A stretch of 64,000 bases of DNA from a bacterium (GCA_021810905.1 JAJZQH010000003.1:189897-253896); one strand, 5' to 3'; shown: positions 51,530 to 60,501, numbered from the stretch's first letter. Numbers and translations are program-made. The notes: generated from the sequence alone by a model not told the origin.

Positions 51530-51601
51530 AAGAAGCCAGAAGTAAGAATGCTATTGAGGGGGCTATTCACACGCCATTCTGAATTCTGTATTCTGGCTAC
51601 C
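51530..51601. repeat. Dispersed palindromic repeat, 'CAGAAGTCAGAAT' family, copy 2
   Basis: AGAAGCCAGAAGTAAGAAT near the left end and GCCATTCTGAATTCTG toward the right match the element at 12587-12659 over its full length with scattered differences. It lies between the response regulator and the convergent FecR-like gene. Confidence 0.8.
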
Positions 51602-51612
51602 TGGATTGTTAT

Positions 51613-52557
51613 TCACTCAAACCTTGCAGCTTCTTTGCCCCTTCCCATCTGCGAATAGCCGAACTTGAGAAGCCTGCCCACAAAGGGAGTCGCGCCTTTC
51701 TGCCACAACGGCGCGAGCTCGCGCACCATATCGTCGTACATCCCGCGCTGATAATAGAGCTGCGCCACGAGCAGCGACTTTCCCTCGCCGCTTACGTCGA
51801 GCGACTTCACCTTTGCGACGTCTGCGTCCAGCGCGCGCTCGTCCGCTGCGGAAAGCGTTGTGAACTCAAAGCGCGAGGTCTTGCCCACGACGCCCTTTTC
51901 GTTGGACGCGAGATACCACGTGAATTTGCCGCCTGCGGTAAGCCCCAGTTCTTTCGTCTGCGCGGAAAACTCGGATGACTGCGGCTTGATCGCCTTCACC
52001 GCAAGGTGTTTTTGCGAGGCATCGTCTACGACGATGGCAGGCGCGGGCCAGCTGACCTGCTGCGCGCCTTCCCACCGGAATGAGATTGAAGAGCGGAGTC
52101 TGATCGCCGTGCCGATCGGATAGATCGCGCGAAGGCCGCCGGAACCGAGCGCATCGAGCGCTGGGAGTTTCGACGCAGGCCCCCTGGCCTCCTTGACCAT
52201 CCCGTGCACTGTGGGACCGCCCTTGCCCGCGGCCAGTTCGTTCATTGCGAGCGCGATGCCGCTGCCAAGCTCGGTGCGCGTAACGCCCTTTGCCTTGGCT
52301 CCAACCGTATAAGACGAGCCAGCGGCGATTTGGTCGACGGAACCGGAATCGAGCATCACGGAGGCCTTGCCGCTTTTGCCCACATTGACCACGCTTCCGT
52401 CGGGAATCTCGAGTCCCACCCTGGCCGATACGGCCTTCTTGCCGGGGATCGTCACGTTCACGGTTCCCTTAGCGTCGATGAGCACCGCAGAAGCGCGTGC
52501 CGCGAGAGGCGCTGACACGAACAGCGCAATCAACATCAAGCGGATGAAGTTCTTCAC
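51613..52557 (-). CDS. FecR-domain secreted protein
   Basis: 314 residues from a GTG at 52557, which has GGAGG 7 nt upstream; the frame runs further into the cyclase gene. A signal peptide ends APLAARASA. The segment AKGTVNVTIPGKKAVSARVGLEIPDGSVVNVGKSGKASVMLDSGSVDQIAAGSSYTV fits FecR-type beta-sandwich domains. The C-terminal 70 residues contain a TPR-like helical pair (LLVAQLYYQRGMYDDMVREL). It is coupled to the CHASE2 cyclase upstream, a pairing known from several bacterial genomes. Confidence 0.8.
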   Translation of the reverse strand: MKNFIRLMLIALFVSAPLAARASAVLIDAKGTVNVTIPGKKAVSARVGLEIPDGSVVNVGKSGKASVMLDSGSVDQIAAGSSYTVGAKAKGVTRTELGSGIALAMNELAAGKGGPTVHGMVKEARGPASKLPALDALGSGGLRAIYPIGTAIRLRSSISFRWEGAQQVSWPAPAIVVDDASQKHLAVKAIKPQSSEFSAQTKELGLTAGGKFTWYLASNEKGVVGKTSRFEFTTLSAADERALDADVAKVKSLDVSGEGKSLLVAQLYYQRGMYDDMVRELAPLWQKGATPFVGRLLKFGYSQMGRGKEAARFE

Positions 52558-52571
52558 TCTAAACCTCCTGG

Positions 52572-54647
52572 CTATTTGGAAGTGAGATCCGTCACCAAAT
52601 CCCAATCCGGTTCGCGCGCTACGCGCTCGCATCTCTTTATCAACTCCTGCGAAGGCATGTCACTCGGAAATTTTTCGATCAACTCAGAGAGAATGGATCT
52701 GGCGCGACCCAATTCCCGGTTCTCAAAAAATTCGAACGCCTCGCAGTATGGACTCAACAGCGCCTGCGCTGCGCCGCCTTCTTCAATCACTTCGTAAAGC
52801 AGGATCGGCTGCGATTTTCCCTTCACGCGAACGCGGTCGACGGGGCGAACCGCGACGTCGTGCGCTGGTGCGTTCGTGCGTTCGTGCGTTAGCGCGGCAA
52901 CGACACTCTCCGCCGCGAGTATCATAGTGCCGTAAAATTTATTTGCTCCTTCAAGCCTGCTCGCGAGATTGATCGTGTCTCCTATCGCCGTGTAATCGAA
53001 CCGCCCTTCGGAGCCCATGTTTCCTACGACAGCGGGCCCGGTATTGAGCCCGACCCTCGTGATAATTTCGCGGCCGCAACGATCGCGCCATTCCGCGCTT
53101 ATCGCGGCGCTCGCCCTCTTGACTCCAAGCGCAGCGCGCAAGGCGGCGATTTCATGCTCCGGCACGTCGAGAGGCGCGTTGAAGAACGCTATGATCGCAT
53201 CTCCTTCATATTTGTCGAGCGTGGCGCCAAAGCGGAAGAGCTCTTCGTTCATCTTGCCGAGATATTCGTTGAGAAACGCAACGAGCTCCTGCGGCTTCAT
53301 GCGCTCGGATATGGATGTGAACGACGCTATATCGGTAAACATGCTCGTGACTATCCTCGTCTCGCCGCCGAGCTTCAGAAGTTCCGGATGTTCGGTCATG
53401 CGCGCGACCACGGACGGCGGCACGTAGCGCTCGAAGACCCCTTTGATGAAACGGCGCTGCCTTCCCTCCGTGAGCGCCCGCCATCCGAGCCCCGAACCCA
53501 GCGATATTGTTGCCGCAGCCATAGGCGCCACGATCGGAATCACCACCGCACAGGATCTGAATGAGAGCACCGCCAGCGCAAGCTCCGCGAGTGCGCTCAG
53601 CGCAAATATCGCGGCCGCCCGCCACGGCGACAGTGCGGACGCAGCGAGCGCAATTATGAGTGCGCACGCAAACGCCAGCGCCCACCTCTGCCACTGATGT
53701 AAGACGTAATAGAACTGTCCCGTGAGCAGCATGGAGAGGATATTGGCGTGGATCTCCACGCCGGGCATAGTCGCGTAATTCGTGGAACGCGCGTAGTACG
53801 GAGTTATGTAGGTATCCTTAAGGTCCTGATATGACGCGCCGACCAGCACGATCTTATTGTGCAGCCACGAATCCGGCACGAGCCCCTTCTCCACGAGCGA
53901 CGCCGAATATATCTTGAACGCGTTGCCGCTCGCTCCGATAGTTCCCGGCGGCCCGCTGAAGCGGATGTACGTCTCGTCCCCGTCGCCCACAAAAGGCGTC
54001 GCGGAGAACGGACCCCAGCCCGGACGCTTCGATTCCTCGCCCACGGCCGCAGCCGCGTCCACGCTTCCCGCGGCCTCGAAGACGGCCGCGGCGAAGGACG
54101 TTTTGTCTCCGTCCCTGGTCTTGAAATGAAACCTCGCCTTGCGCACGGCGGAATCGAACGGGTTGAATGGAAGGTCCGCAAGCCCGGTACCGGTCAGCTG
54201 CTGTGCAAACAAGGGGAGCGGTTCGTCCACCGTGCCGTCCGGCCGCATTGGCACTACCGCATATACCACGCTGCCCTTGAACGCATCGGCGAGTTCCCTG
54301 TCAGCGGCCGGGAATGACGGATCCTTGAAGAAGATGTCGTAGCCGATAAGCCACGGCTCGGCCTTGACGATATTGCGGTGCAGACGCGCCAGAAAATCGC
54401 GCGGAACGGGCGTGCGATACGGCAGGTCACGCATCGTCGGCTCGTCGAGCCAGACCATCACGATATCCGGAAACGGTTTTGTCTCGGGCGCAAACGCGAG
54501 CACGCGCACGTCGAAGAGCACGTCCTCAAGATCGCGAGGCGCACGAAGCTGCATGATGGCGAACGCGGCAAGGGTAGCAGCGATCGCGATCACGAAGACA
54601 GCGCGCAAGTGCCTGAATCTCTTCTTCATGTCTTCACGCGAAGTCAC
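52572..54647 (-). CDS. CHASE2-domain adenylate/guanylate cyclase
   Basis: 691 residues from GTG, or 685 from the ATG at 54629; neither has a clear ribosome site. A first membrane span is followed by a periplasmic CHASE2 sensor domain (about 45-340, ending with VEIHANILSMLL), three more spans, and a class III cyclase domain from about residue 425. Metal-binding aspartates are visible in MFTDIASFTS and in KYEGDAIIAFF, and NTGPAVVGNMGS and YTAIGDTINLASRLE are typical. It would make cAMP or cGMP in response to an envelope signal. The FecR-like protein encoded next may be a partner. Confidence 0.93.
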   Translation of the reverse strand: MTSREDMKKRFRHLRAVFVIAIAATLAAFAIMQLRAPRDLEDVLFDVRVLAFAPETKPFPDIVMVWLDEPTMRDLPYRTPVPRDFLARLHRNIVKAEPWLIGYDIFFKDPSFPAADRELADAFKGSVVYAVVPMRPDGTVDEPLPLFAQQLTGTGLADLPFNPFDSAVRKARFHFKTRDGDKTSFAAAVFEAAGSVDAAAAVGEESKRPGWGPFSATPFVGDGDETYIRFSGPPGTIGASGNAFKIYSASLVEKGLVPDSWLHNKIVLVGASYQDLKDTYITPYYARSTNYATMPGVEIHANILSMLLTGQFYYVLHQWQRWALAFACALIIALAASALSPWRAAAIFALSALAELALAVLSFRSCAVVIPIVAPMAAATISLGSGLGWRALTEGRQRRFIKGVFERYVPPSVVARMTEHPELLKLGGETRIVTSMFTDIASFTSISERMKPQELVAFLNEYLGKMNEELFRFGATLDKYEGDAIIAFFNAPLDVPEHEIAALRAALGVKRASAAISAEWRDRCGREIITRVGLNTGPAVVGNMGSEGRFDYTAIGDTINLASRLEGANKFYGTMILAAESVVAALTHERTNAPAHDVAVRPVDRVRVKGKSQPILLYEVIEEGGAAQALLSPYCEAFEFFENRELGRARSILSELIEKFPSDMPSQELIKRCERVAREPDWDLVTDLTSK

Positions 54648-54682
54648 TATTCAGGGCCTCTGTTGGATGCTTCGATTATATA

Positions 54683-54772
54683 TCCCCTCCCTTTGTAAGG
54701 GAGGGACAGGGAGGGTAGATCTCCGGAAGACCACGATCTACCTCCCCTATCCCCTCCTTACAAAGGAGGGGA
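54683..54772. repeat. Palindromic repeat, family B, second copy
   Basis: CCCCTCCCTTTGTAAGGGAG at the left and CCCCTCCTTACAAAGGAGGG at the right are inverse copies around GATCTCCGGAAGACCACGATC. It lies between the cyclase and subtilase genes. Confidence 0.85.
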
Positions 54773-54809
54773 ATGTACGACGGCTGAATGGTCACCATGC
54801 GAATTGAAT

Positions 54810-57164
54810 TTATCGAATCTTTCTTCGCGCTGCTATTCCTGCCAGCGGGATCAATATCGCCAGCGCCGCGATTCCTGCGCCTCCTGACGATGGTACCAGC
54901 ATGCCGCCGCACCCGCCGGATGAGGTGGAACCGCCGCCGCCGTCTATCTCAGCCTGAGTGAGATTGCCGGTGCCTTTGTAGCCGGTAGTGTCGGCCGAGA
55001 CTGAGGACATGGCTCCAGGGGCGAGCACCTTGCCGTAGCCGTCGTTGTCGTTAGGATTCGACGCGAGCGTTGCAGTAGAAGTCAGCGCCTGCTTGGCCTG
55101 CGCCGCAGTGAGCGTGTTGTTCTTCTGGAAGAGCAGCGCCACCATGCCGGCCACGTGCGGACTTGCCTGAGACGTCCCCTGGAGTTTGTAGTGAGTGCTG
55201 TCTACGATCACTGTCCTGTTGGTCGCCCCTTCGAACGAGGGGGTGAAGCCCGTCGGCAGCACCGAGATGATCGGATCTCCCGGCGCCAGCACGTCGGGCT
55301 TATGGCCGGAGTACGAGTATACGGCGGGCCCGATGCTCGAGAACGGAGTGCGGTCTCCCGGTATCCCGCCGTTTATCTGCGCCTGCGCCGCGTCGGCTGC
55401 CGCGGGATTGGTGGCGTCGTGCGGGACACCGTCCTCATCTATCCAGCAGCTGTCGCTGCATCCTGCAACCGGCTTTATCTGCAGATATGCGCCGACCGCG
55501 ATGACGCCGGATGCGGTGGCGGGTATATCGACCGTCTTCAGGCTGTCGCCTGTGCCGAGTGCGTAGCCGTCTCCATTGGCGCCGTTGCCTATCGTACCGG
55601 TGTCGATGTTCTTCATGAAGTTGACGAGAGAGCCGCCGCCCTCGATCCACATATCTCCGCTGCAGTTTCCGCCGGACGCGCGCACGATCAGATCCAGGAC
55701 ATAGAAATTGGTATTGGCCGTCGGCCCGTTCGCGAGCGCTATCTGGTTCCACGAACCACCGCCCGTGGGACCGTACTGGATGAGGGCGCGGGGTTTGTTA
55801 TTCTGCGAATCAGAGGAATCGGTGGCTATCGTAACTGATGCGACTGCGTCCGAACCCTGGTTGCTCGCATCGGCCGATAGCGGCATGTCGGGAACCGCAA
55901 ACTTTGCAGCAGTCGTCAAGACGCCGGCCTTTGGATTGAGCGTCCCCGCGTCAAAGACGTCCGGATATGCATAGACATTCGCAGCTATCGTGCAGTTTCC
56001 GCCCTGACCAGAACCGAACCACGCGTCTGCAATAAGCGGAGTGCGCGCGGGCCCCGATGAATCTAGCACCCAGAACCTCCACGCCTTGCTCGAACCGGAC
56101 GTGACGCTGATGGGTGCGTGTATGCCGCCCGCATTGTTCGCAAAGTCGCCGAGCCCCGCGGCGACCACGTGCTCGTTTCCAGCCGCGACAACGATCGCAC
56201 GGCCGTACGACTTGCCGCCCGATGCGTAACCGCCTTGAACCGCGGAATTGAGCGCCTGCTCCATGAGCGAGGTGTTGTCATGCGCGCCTATGTGCGTCCC
56301 CTGGGAAATGTTGATGACTGCTGGCTTGTCGAGTATGTCCGACTTCTTGAAGATTTCGGTAACGCCGTCGATGATTCCGCCGCTGAACGTGCCGCCGCCT
56401 TCATTCAGATCGTCATCATAATCGTTACGCACCATCATGATGTCGGCCGCAGGCGCCACGCCGGTGTATTTTGAATTTGAACCCGCGGCGATGCCGGTCA
56501 CGTGCGTGCCGTGGCCCACCTGCGAATCGTTGTTCGCGCCTATGGAGCAGTTGCCCGCGTCGATCGTATCATTTGCGCACTCAACCGCGCTGATGCTCGT
56601 GCCGGACGCGCTCTGGAAGCGGAGGTATTGAACCCTGGTCCCGCCGCCGGAAGCGTCGAAGTCCGAGCGGGAGTAATCGAGGCCCGAGTCTATCGCGCCC
56701 ACCACCACGTTCGCGCCGTCGTACTGCGACTGGACGGAAGCGACGTTCGTGTTGTCCGAAGAGCGCGCCGTGTCCATGAGGAACTTCATCTGCCTTGACG
56801 CCTCAAGCGCCTCCACCTCATCGCGCGAAGATATCCCCTCGATGGAATCGACGGGTATGAACGCGGTCATGATATTTCCGACCGTCGAGCGCACCGTGCC
56901 TCCGGCGCCCTCGATTGCAGCGGCGGTTGTAGCCACGTCATCGGATTTTACGAGCACGTCCGCCTGTTCGATTCCGTCGCGAAGGGAGACCGCCTTGCCG
57001 AGCATCGCCTTACCTGCATCAGGCCGCTCCACGAGCATGCGCAGGGGCAGGTCCATCTTGTGGCCCACGCCGGACGTCGCCCTGACGGCGCCTCCCGGCA
57101 GCATCACGATTGCAGCTGCGAGCGCGATAAAGACGACGGATCTCAAATACGCGGTAATTTTCAT
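54810..57164 (-). CDS. Secreted subtilisin-like protease with a MYXO-CTERM-like tail
   Basis: 784 residues. A signal peptide ends GGAVRATS. Residues about 60-128 look like an I9-type prodomain (IEQADVLVKSDDVATTAAAI). The catalytic domain has Asp159 (AIDSGLDYSRSDF), His221 (GHGTHVTGIAAG) and Ser665 (GTSQASPHVAG), with a long insert between His and Ser. The C-terminus, SGGCGGMLVPSS plus a membrane span and RRKIR, has the Cys-motif/TM/Arg layout of MYXO-CTERM and JDVT-CTERM sorting signals. Its ribosome site GGGGAGG lies inside a family B repeat. A separate prodomain-like gene lies 77 bp upstream. Confidence 0.93.
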   Translation of the reverse strand: MKITAYLRSVVFIALAAAIVMLPGGAVRATSGVGHKMDLPLRMLVERPDAGKAMLGKAVSLRDGIEQADVLVKSDDVATTAAAIEGAGGTVRSTVGNIMTAFIPVDSIEGISSRDEVEALEASRQMKFLMDTARSSDNTNVASVQSQYDGANVVVGAIDSGLDYSRSDFDASGGGTRVQYLRFQSASGTSISAVECANDTIDAGNCSIGANNDSQVGHGTHVTGIAAGSNSKYTGVAPAADIMMVRNDYDDDLNEGGGTFSGGIIDGVTEIFKKSDILDKPAVINISQGTHIGAHDNTSLMEQALNSAVQGGYASGGKSYGRAIVVAAGNEHVVAAGLGDFANNAGGIHAPISVTSGSSKAWRFWVLDSSGPARTPLIADAWFGSGQGGNCTIAANVYAYPDVFDAGTLNPKAGVLTTAAKFAVPDMPLSADASNQGSDAVASVTIATDSSDSQNNKPRALIQYGPTGGGSWNQIALANGPTANTNFYVLDLIVRASGGNCSGDMWIEGGGSLVNFMKNIDTGTIGNGANGDGYALGTGDSLKTVDIPATASGVIAVGAYLQIKPVAGCSDSCWIDEDGVPHDATNPAAADAAQAQINGGIPGDRTPFSSIGPAVYSYSGHKPDVLAPGDPIISVLPTGFTPSFEGATNRTVIVDSTHYKLQGTSQASPHVAGMVALLFQKNNTLTAAQAKQALTSTATLASNPNDNDGYGKVLAPGAMSSVSADTTGYKGTGNLTQAEIDGGGGSTSSGGCGGMLVPSSGGAGIAALAILIPLAGIAARRKIR

Positions 57165-57166
57165 TA

Positions 57167-57204
57167 TCTACCTCCCCTTTCCCCTCCTCACAAAGGAGGG
57201 GAAT
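57167..57204. repeat. Half copy of the family B repeat at the subtilase start
   Basis: CCTCCCCTTTCCCCTCCTCA and CAAAGGAGGGGAAT match the right half of the family B elements at 49300 and 54683. Its inner part supplies the GGGGAGG ribosome binding site of the subtilase gene on the minus strand. Confidence 0.75.
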
Positions 57205-57241
57205 AATACGGCAACATCCGATATTTCCGATCCTCATGCGA

Positions 57242-57649
57242 TCATTTTTTCTTGAGCTTAAGCGGCACGGCCAGCTCCATCGCCTTAACGAACGGCAGAC
57301 GCGCGACTCCAGGCACGTTCCCGGCGCGCACGCTGCCGGTGACTATTGTCCCCGCGAAGGTGCGCGGCATGAAGCCGGCGCCGGAGAGCATGGCGCGATC
57401 GTCCTTGTTGTCCCCCTCCTCGATCTTGATCATGCACTCGAAGAGGCGGCCCGCGTCGCCCGCCGCTGTGGCGTCCTTCCACGCCTCGCGGAAGCGCAAA
57501 TCGAGCTTCTGCCAGGCCTGCGAGCCCTCGAACGGCTGTTCCTGCACCGCGGGATGCTTCGCGGATGCGGATGCAGAGATAGTGAAGGCCGCGAGTACAG
57601 CAACGATCGCCGCGGCCACGGCAAAATAAACAATTATGGAATTTTTCAT
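57242..57649 (-). CDS. Free-standing protein resembling a subtilase prodomain (I9-like)
   Basis: 135 residues with a signal peptide (about 1-28). Its C-terminal 65 residues resemble the prodomain of the neighbouring subtilase in spacing and order: GAG, then RT-AGTI-TG, a V-x-G-V-x-R-x-x-F-V-KAMELA segment, and ..LK at the end. This suggests a paralogue of the inhibitory prodomain acting as a chaperone or inhibitor in trans. Another reading is an unrelated periplasmic protein. The genes are 77 bp apart on the same strand. Confidence 0.6.
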   Translation of the reverse strand: MKNSIIVYFAVAAAIVAVLAAFTISASASAKHPAVQEQPFEGSQAWQKLDLRFREAWKDATAAGDAGRLFECMIKIEEGDNKDDRAMLSGAGFMPRTFAGTIVTGSVRAGNVPGVARLPFVKAMELAVPLKLKKK

Positions 57650-57706
57650 AAGACGATCAATTAATGGATGGCGCCGAAAAAGACCACAGAAAATTCAGGC
57701 CGTCAG

Positions 57707-59029
57707 TTACAGCCCAATGAGCCATCGCCATGCGGGCAGGATGTGAATTTTCTTTCCTTTTGTCGTGATTCTCTTCTCGCCCTCATCTTCCGTGACGATC
57801 GTTGCTCGTGCGATCTTGAGCTCTCCCATCGCCTCGACCAGCGCGCCGGCTTCACGGGCGGCTGTTCCGGGATCGGACATCGAAACAGTGACCTGCAGAA
57901 GCTCGCGCCGACCGTTCGCATCGGTTGCCAGAAAATCAACCTCACGGCCGGAGGATGTCTTGACATAGAAGATATCGCTGGTCCTCCGGCGCAGCTCGCC
58001 AAAGACCATAGTCTCCATACGGGCTGCACGATCGAGTTCCGGCTTGATTGAATACGCGGTGATGAGGCCCGGGTCGGCGCCGTAGATCTTGCGGGGATTG
58101 CGCGCCCGCTCATGGGCAGACGTGGAGAAGACAGGAACCGTGAAGAGGCAATAGGCATCTTCAAGATGTTCCATAAGTCCGTAGAAGAGATCCTTGCTCA
58201 CCGCGCGGCCCATCGACTTGAATCGCTGGTAGATGCGGTTGACGCTGAGCAGAGTTGCGGAATTCTGGAGACAGTAAGATACGAATTCCCGAACTATCGG
58301 AGCATTGCCGATGTTGTGGCGTTCGATGATGTCGCGGTAGACGACGGTCTCGATATACCCCTGCAGGAGCTCGCGGTGATACTCCCTTCCCATGATGACC
58401 GCCTCCGGAAATCCCCCGAAGGTCTGGTATATCTCACGATGATGGCGCAAGGCGGCGATCTGCCTGCTGGTGAGGCGGCCCTCGAAGACGATCCCCTGTG
58501 AGCGGAGATATTCCCTGAAGCTGAACGGAAATATCTCGCGCGTGAGCGTGCGGCCGCGAAGCGCCGTGGCAATTTCGCGGCTCAACATCCTGGATGATGA
58601 GCCGGTGAGAACGATTGCCATGCGTTCCTGATCGAGGAGCCTGCGGACGAACAGCTCCCATCCGTCGACCTCTTGAATTTCATCGAAGAAAAAATGTAGA
58701 TCGGATCGTTCGGCAAGATCCGGATAGAGCGAGAAATAGGCGTCCAGAATCGCCTGACAATCTGCGGCAGCAAAAGGCCGCAGCCTGTCGTCTTCAAAGT
58801 TGAGATAGAGGATTTTATGCGGGTCGAGGCCGGAAGCGATGAGCCTGTGCATTCGCTGATAAGCCGCCCACGTCTTGCCGCTTCGGCGCATGCCTACAAA
58901 GGTAACGGCCTTTCGCACACCCCTGGGGATGAGATTAATGTCTCCTTCCCGCTCAACCGGCACTGGCAGCGTTGAAGCGTGAAAATCGGTGATGATCTGG
59001 CGCAGGAGGCTTGTAACTTCTTCCTTCAT
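57707..59029 (-). CDS. DUF4143-family AAA ATPase
   Basis: 440 residues. The P-loop is GMRRSGKTW (about 46-54) and the Walker B motif is LHFFFDEIQEV. LTGSSSRMLSREIATALRGR and FPFSFREYLRSQGI are typical of this family. The C-terminal DUF4143 region follows, with a nuclease-like end (SGREVDFLATDANGRRELLQVTVS). Its function is not established; members are scattered and often mobile. No ribosome site lies before the ATG, and the predicted promoter would give a leaderless transcript. Confidence 0.93.
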   Translation of the reverse strand: MKEEVTSLLRQIITDFHASTLPVPVEREGDINLIPRGVRKAVTFVGMRRSGKTWAAYQRMHRLIASGLDPHKILYLNFEDDRLRPFAAADCQAILDAYFSLYPDLAERSDLHFFFDEIQEVDGWELFVRRLLDQERMAIVLTGSSSRMLSREIATALRGRTLTREIFPFSFREYLRSQGIVFEGRLTSRQIAALRHHREIYQTFGGFPEAVIMGREYHRELLQGYIETVVYRDIIERHNIGNAPIVREFVSYCLQNSATLLSVNRIYQRFKSMGRAVSKDLFYGLMEHLEDAYCLFTVPVFSTSAHERARNPRKIYGADPGLITAYSIKPELDRAARMETMVFGELRRRTSDIFYVKTSSGREVDFLATDANGRRELLQVTVSMSDPGTAAREAGALVEAMGELKIARATIVTEDEGEKRITTKGKKIHILPAWRWLIGL

Positions 59030-59037
59030 ACAAGGAT

Positions 59038-59069
59038 ATTATTGCCTATATATGTCCTTAATTCAAGGA
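59038..59069 (-). promoter_or_regulatory. Predicted promoter and operator of the DUF4143 gene
   Basis: On the minus strand TTGAAT (59066-59061) and AATAAT (59043-59038) are separated by 17 bp; the expected start near 59031 is two bases before the ATG. The -35 box overlaps a near-palindrome TCCTTGAATTAAGGA (59055-59069), a possible operator. Confidence 0.55.
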
Positions 59070-59080
59070 AATATTTTTGA

Positions 59081-59149
59081 GCGCCGAAAGCATCCCGGTG
59101 GTGAGTCTTCACTTTCGGCGCATCCATATTAGACAAATTTGTCTAATAT
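59081..59149. repeat. Hairpin and perfect 24-bp palindrome upstream of the DUF4143 gene
   Basis: GCGCCGAAAG (59081-59090) and CTTTCGGCGC (59112-59121) form a hairpin. Next to it, 59126-59149 is a perfect 24-bp palindrome with TTAGACAAATTTGTCTAA at its centre. The palindrome has the form of a protein-binding site and lies about 100 bp upstream of the DUF4143 start. Confidence 0.7.
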
Positions 59150-59190
59150 CAGGAGTCGACTGGAAAATGATCCGATGAACCCGCCCTGCA

Positions 59191-60501
59191 TCAAAAGATC
59201 GGCGCCGGGGTACGCAGGGTTGCCGTAGGAGGTGGTGCGGGGAGTCTCGGGGCGGACGGTCGAGCGGGACCAGGTGGGACTGTCGCGGGAATACGGGAAC
59301 GGCCGCAGGTGTTTTTTAGCCGTTTGAACAGGGGTTCGTTTTTTTGATTACTAAGCGCACACTCATTTTGCATAACTTCCACCGCTTTGGGCGTAGTAAA
59401 CGCGAGATAATTGATATCGAGGCTATCATAAATCTGCTGCAGATCAACGAGATGCGAGGCGCCTATAATGAGAACGGCGGCATCCTCATGTTTCAGTTCC
59501 ATCAATTCCCCCAAATTTGCCGCCATACCGTACGATCTCCATCGTAATCTTTCATTAACCAAGAGGTACCCCATCAATTCTTCGCAGTCGCTCCCACCTG
59601 GTCTTTGCGCAAGGCTGTATTCGTCGTACGCTGCGACCAGCATCTTCCATAGCTCATGATTCTCAAGTCCAAAGACGTTCGGATTTTTTGAAGCGATTTT
59701 GACAAAGGCCTTATCTTTCAATGGTACTTCCTGAAAAAGTTTTCCGTCAGGACGAATTTCTGGTCTCAAATCCGCAGTAACTCGAAATGGGAATCCAAGT
59801 CCCTCAACTCCTACAAGAGTAATACCTCTGTTGTTGAGTTCGCCGACCGAATTAGCAATCCCGTTTTGTACGTCGGCATCGTTATGCACATCAAGATATA
59901 CAAATACGGTAGTCTTTTTCGCCGATTTCGATTGGTGGGCTGCAAGAATATCCGCATGGAGTATCTGTTTGAGTTCAGTTGCGTTTGAACCCAGTTTTTC
60001 ATTACCGAGCAAAGTGAGAACTCCTGCGATCACGGAAGGATCTACCTCAACAGGGTGCAAAAAAGGCTCAAACTGCTTACGTTCCATCTTCTGCGCATAC
60101 AATGCCGCATCGCCATAGAGACCTGAAAAATTCGCATACGGCAGCGGGCCCAGGAGTTGCGCCGTGCGCGCGCCTTGTTGCACACATTCATCGAAGTTGT
60201 TTGCAGTCGGAGCTGGAAACGTCGGGAAGTATTCGAATAGAGGCGACATGAGTCGATACGACTCAGCCTTGTTCCGTCGTTGAGATACACACTGTTCTTT
60301 ATAATAGCTGCACGTAGCGACCATTGCGTCGCCGTACTGCGCGAGTTCATCGCACGGGTCAGGTCCTGCCTCCGGCTGCTCGGGCGCAATCGCTGCATCG
60401 CCATCGTTAGCAGCCTCGTGCGCGCTCAGGTTTGCAGCACCCCCGCCGCAACCGGCGAGCAGCGCCGCTCCGAACAGGATCTCTCCGAATATCGCCTGCA
60501 T
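59191..60501 (-). CDS. Lipoprotein with a possible TIKI/TraB-like domain
   Basis: 436 residues, with GGAGG upstream of the ATG. The lipobox is ALLAGC. The middle (about 195-385) resembles the TIKI/TraB and ChaN superfamily: VFVYLDVHNDADVQNGIANSVGELNNRGITLVGVEGLG near the front and AAVLIIGASHLVDLQQIYDSLDINYL at the end, with a candidate His in each. Some TIKI proteins are metalloproteases, but activity here is unproven. The last 35 residues are Pro-rich. Confidence 0.55.
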   Translation of the reverse strand: MQAIFGEILFGAALLAGCGGGAANLSAHEAANDGDAAIAPEQPEAGPDPCDELAQYGDAMVATCSYYKEQCVSQRRNKAESYRLMSPLFEYFPTFPAPTANNFDECVQQGARTAQLLGPLPYANFSGLYGDAALYAQKMERKQFEPFLHPVEVDPSVIAGVLTLLGNEKLGSNATELKQILHADILAAHQSKSAKKTTVFVYLDVHNDADVQNGIANSVGELNNRGITLVGVEGLGFPFRVTADLRPEIRPDGKLFQEVPLKDKAFVKIASKNPNVFGLENHELWKMLVAAYDEYSLAQRPGGSDCEELMGYLLVNERLRWRSYGMAANLGELMELKHEDAAVLIIGASHLVDLQQIYDSLDINYLAFTTPKAVEVMQNECALSNQKNEPLFKRLKNTCGRSRIPATVPPGPARPSAPRLPAPPPTATLRTPAPIF

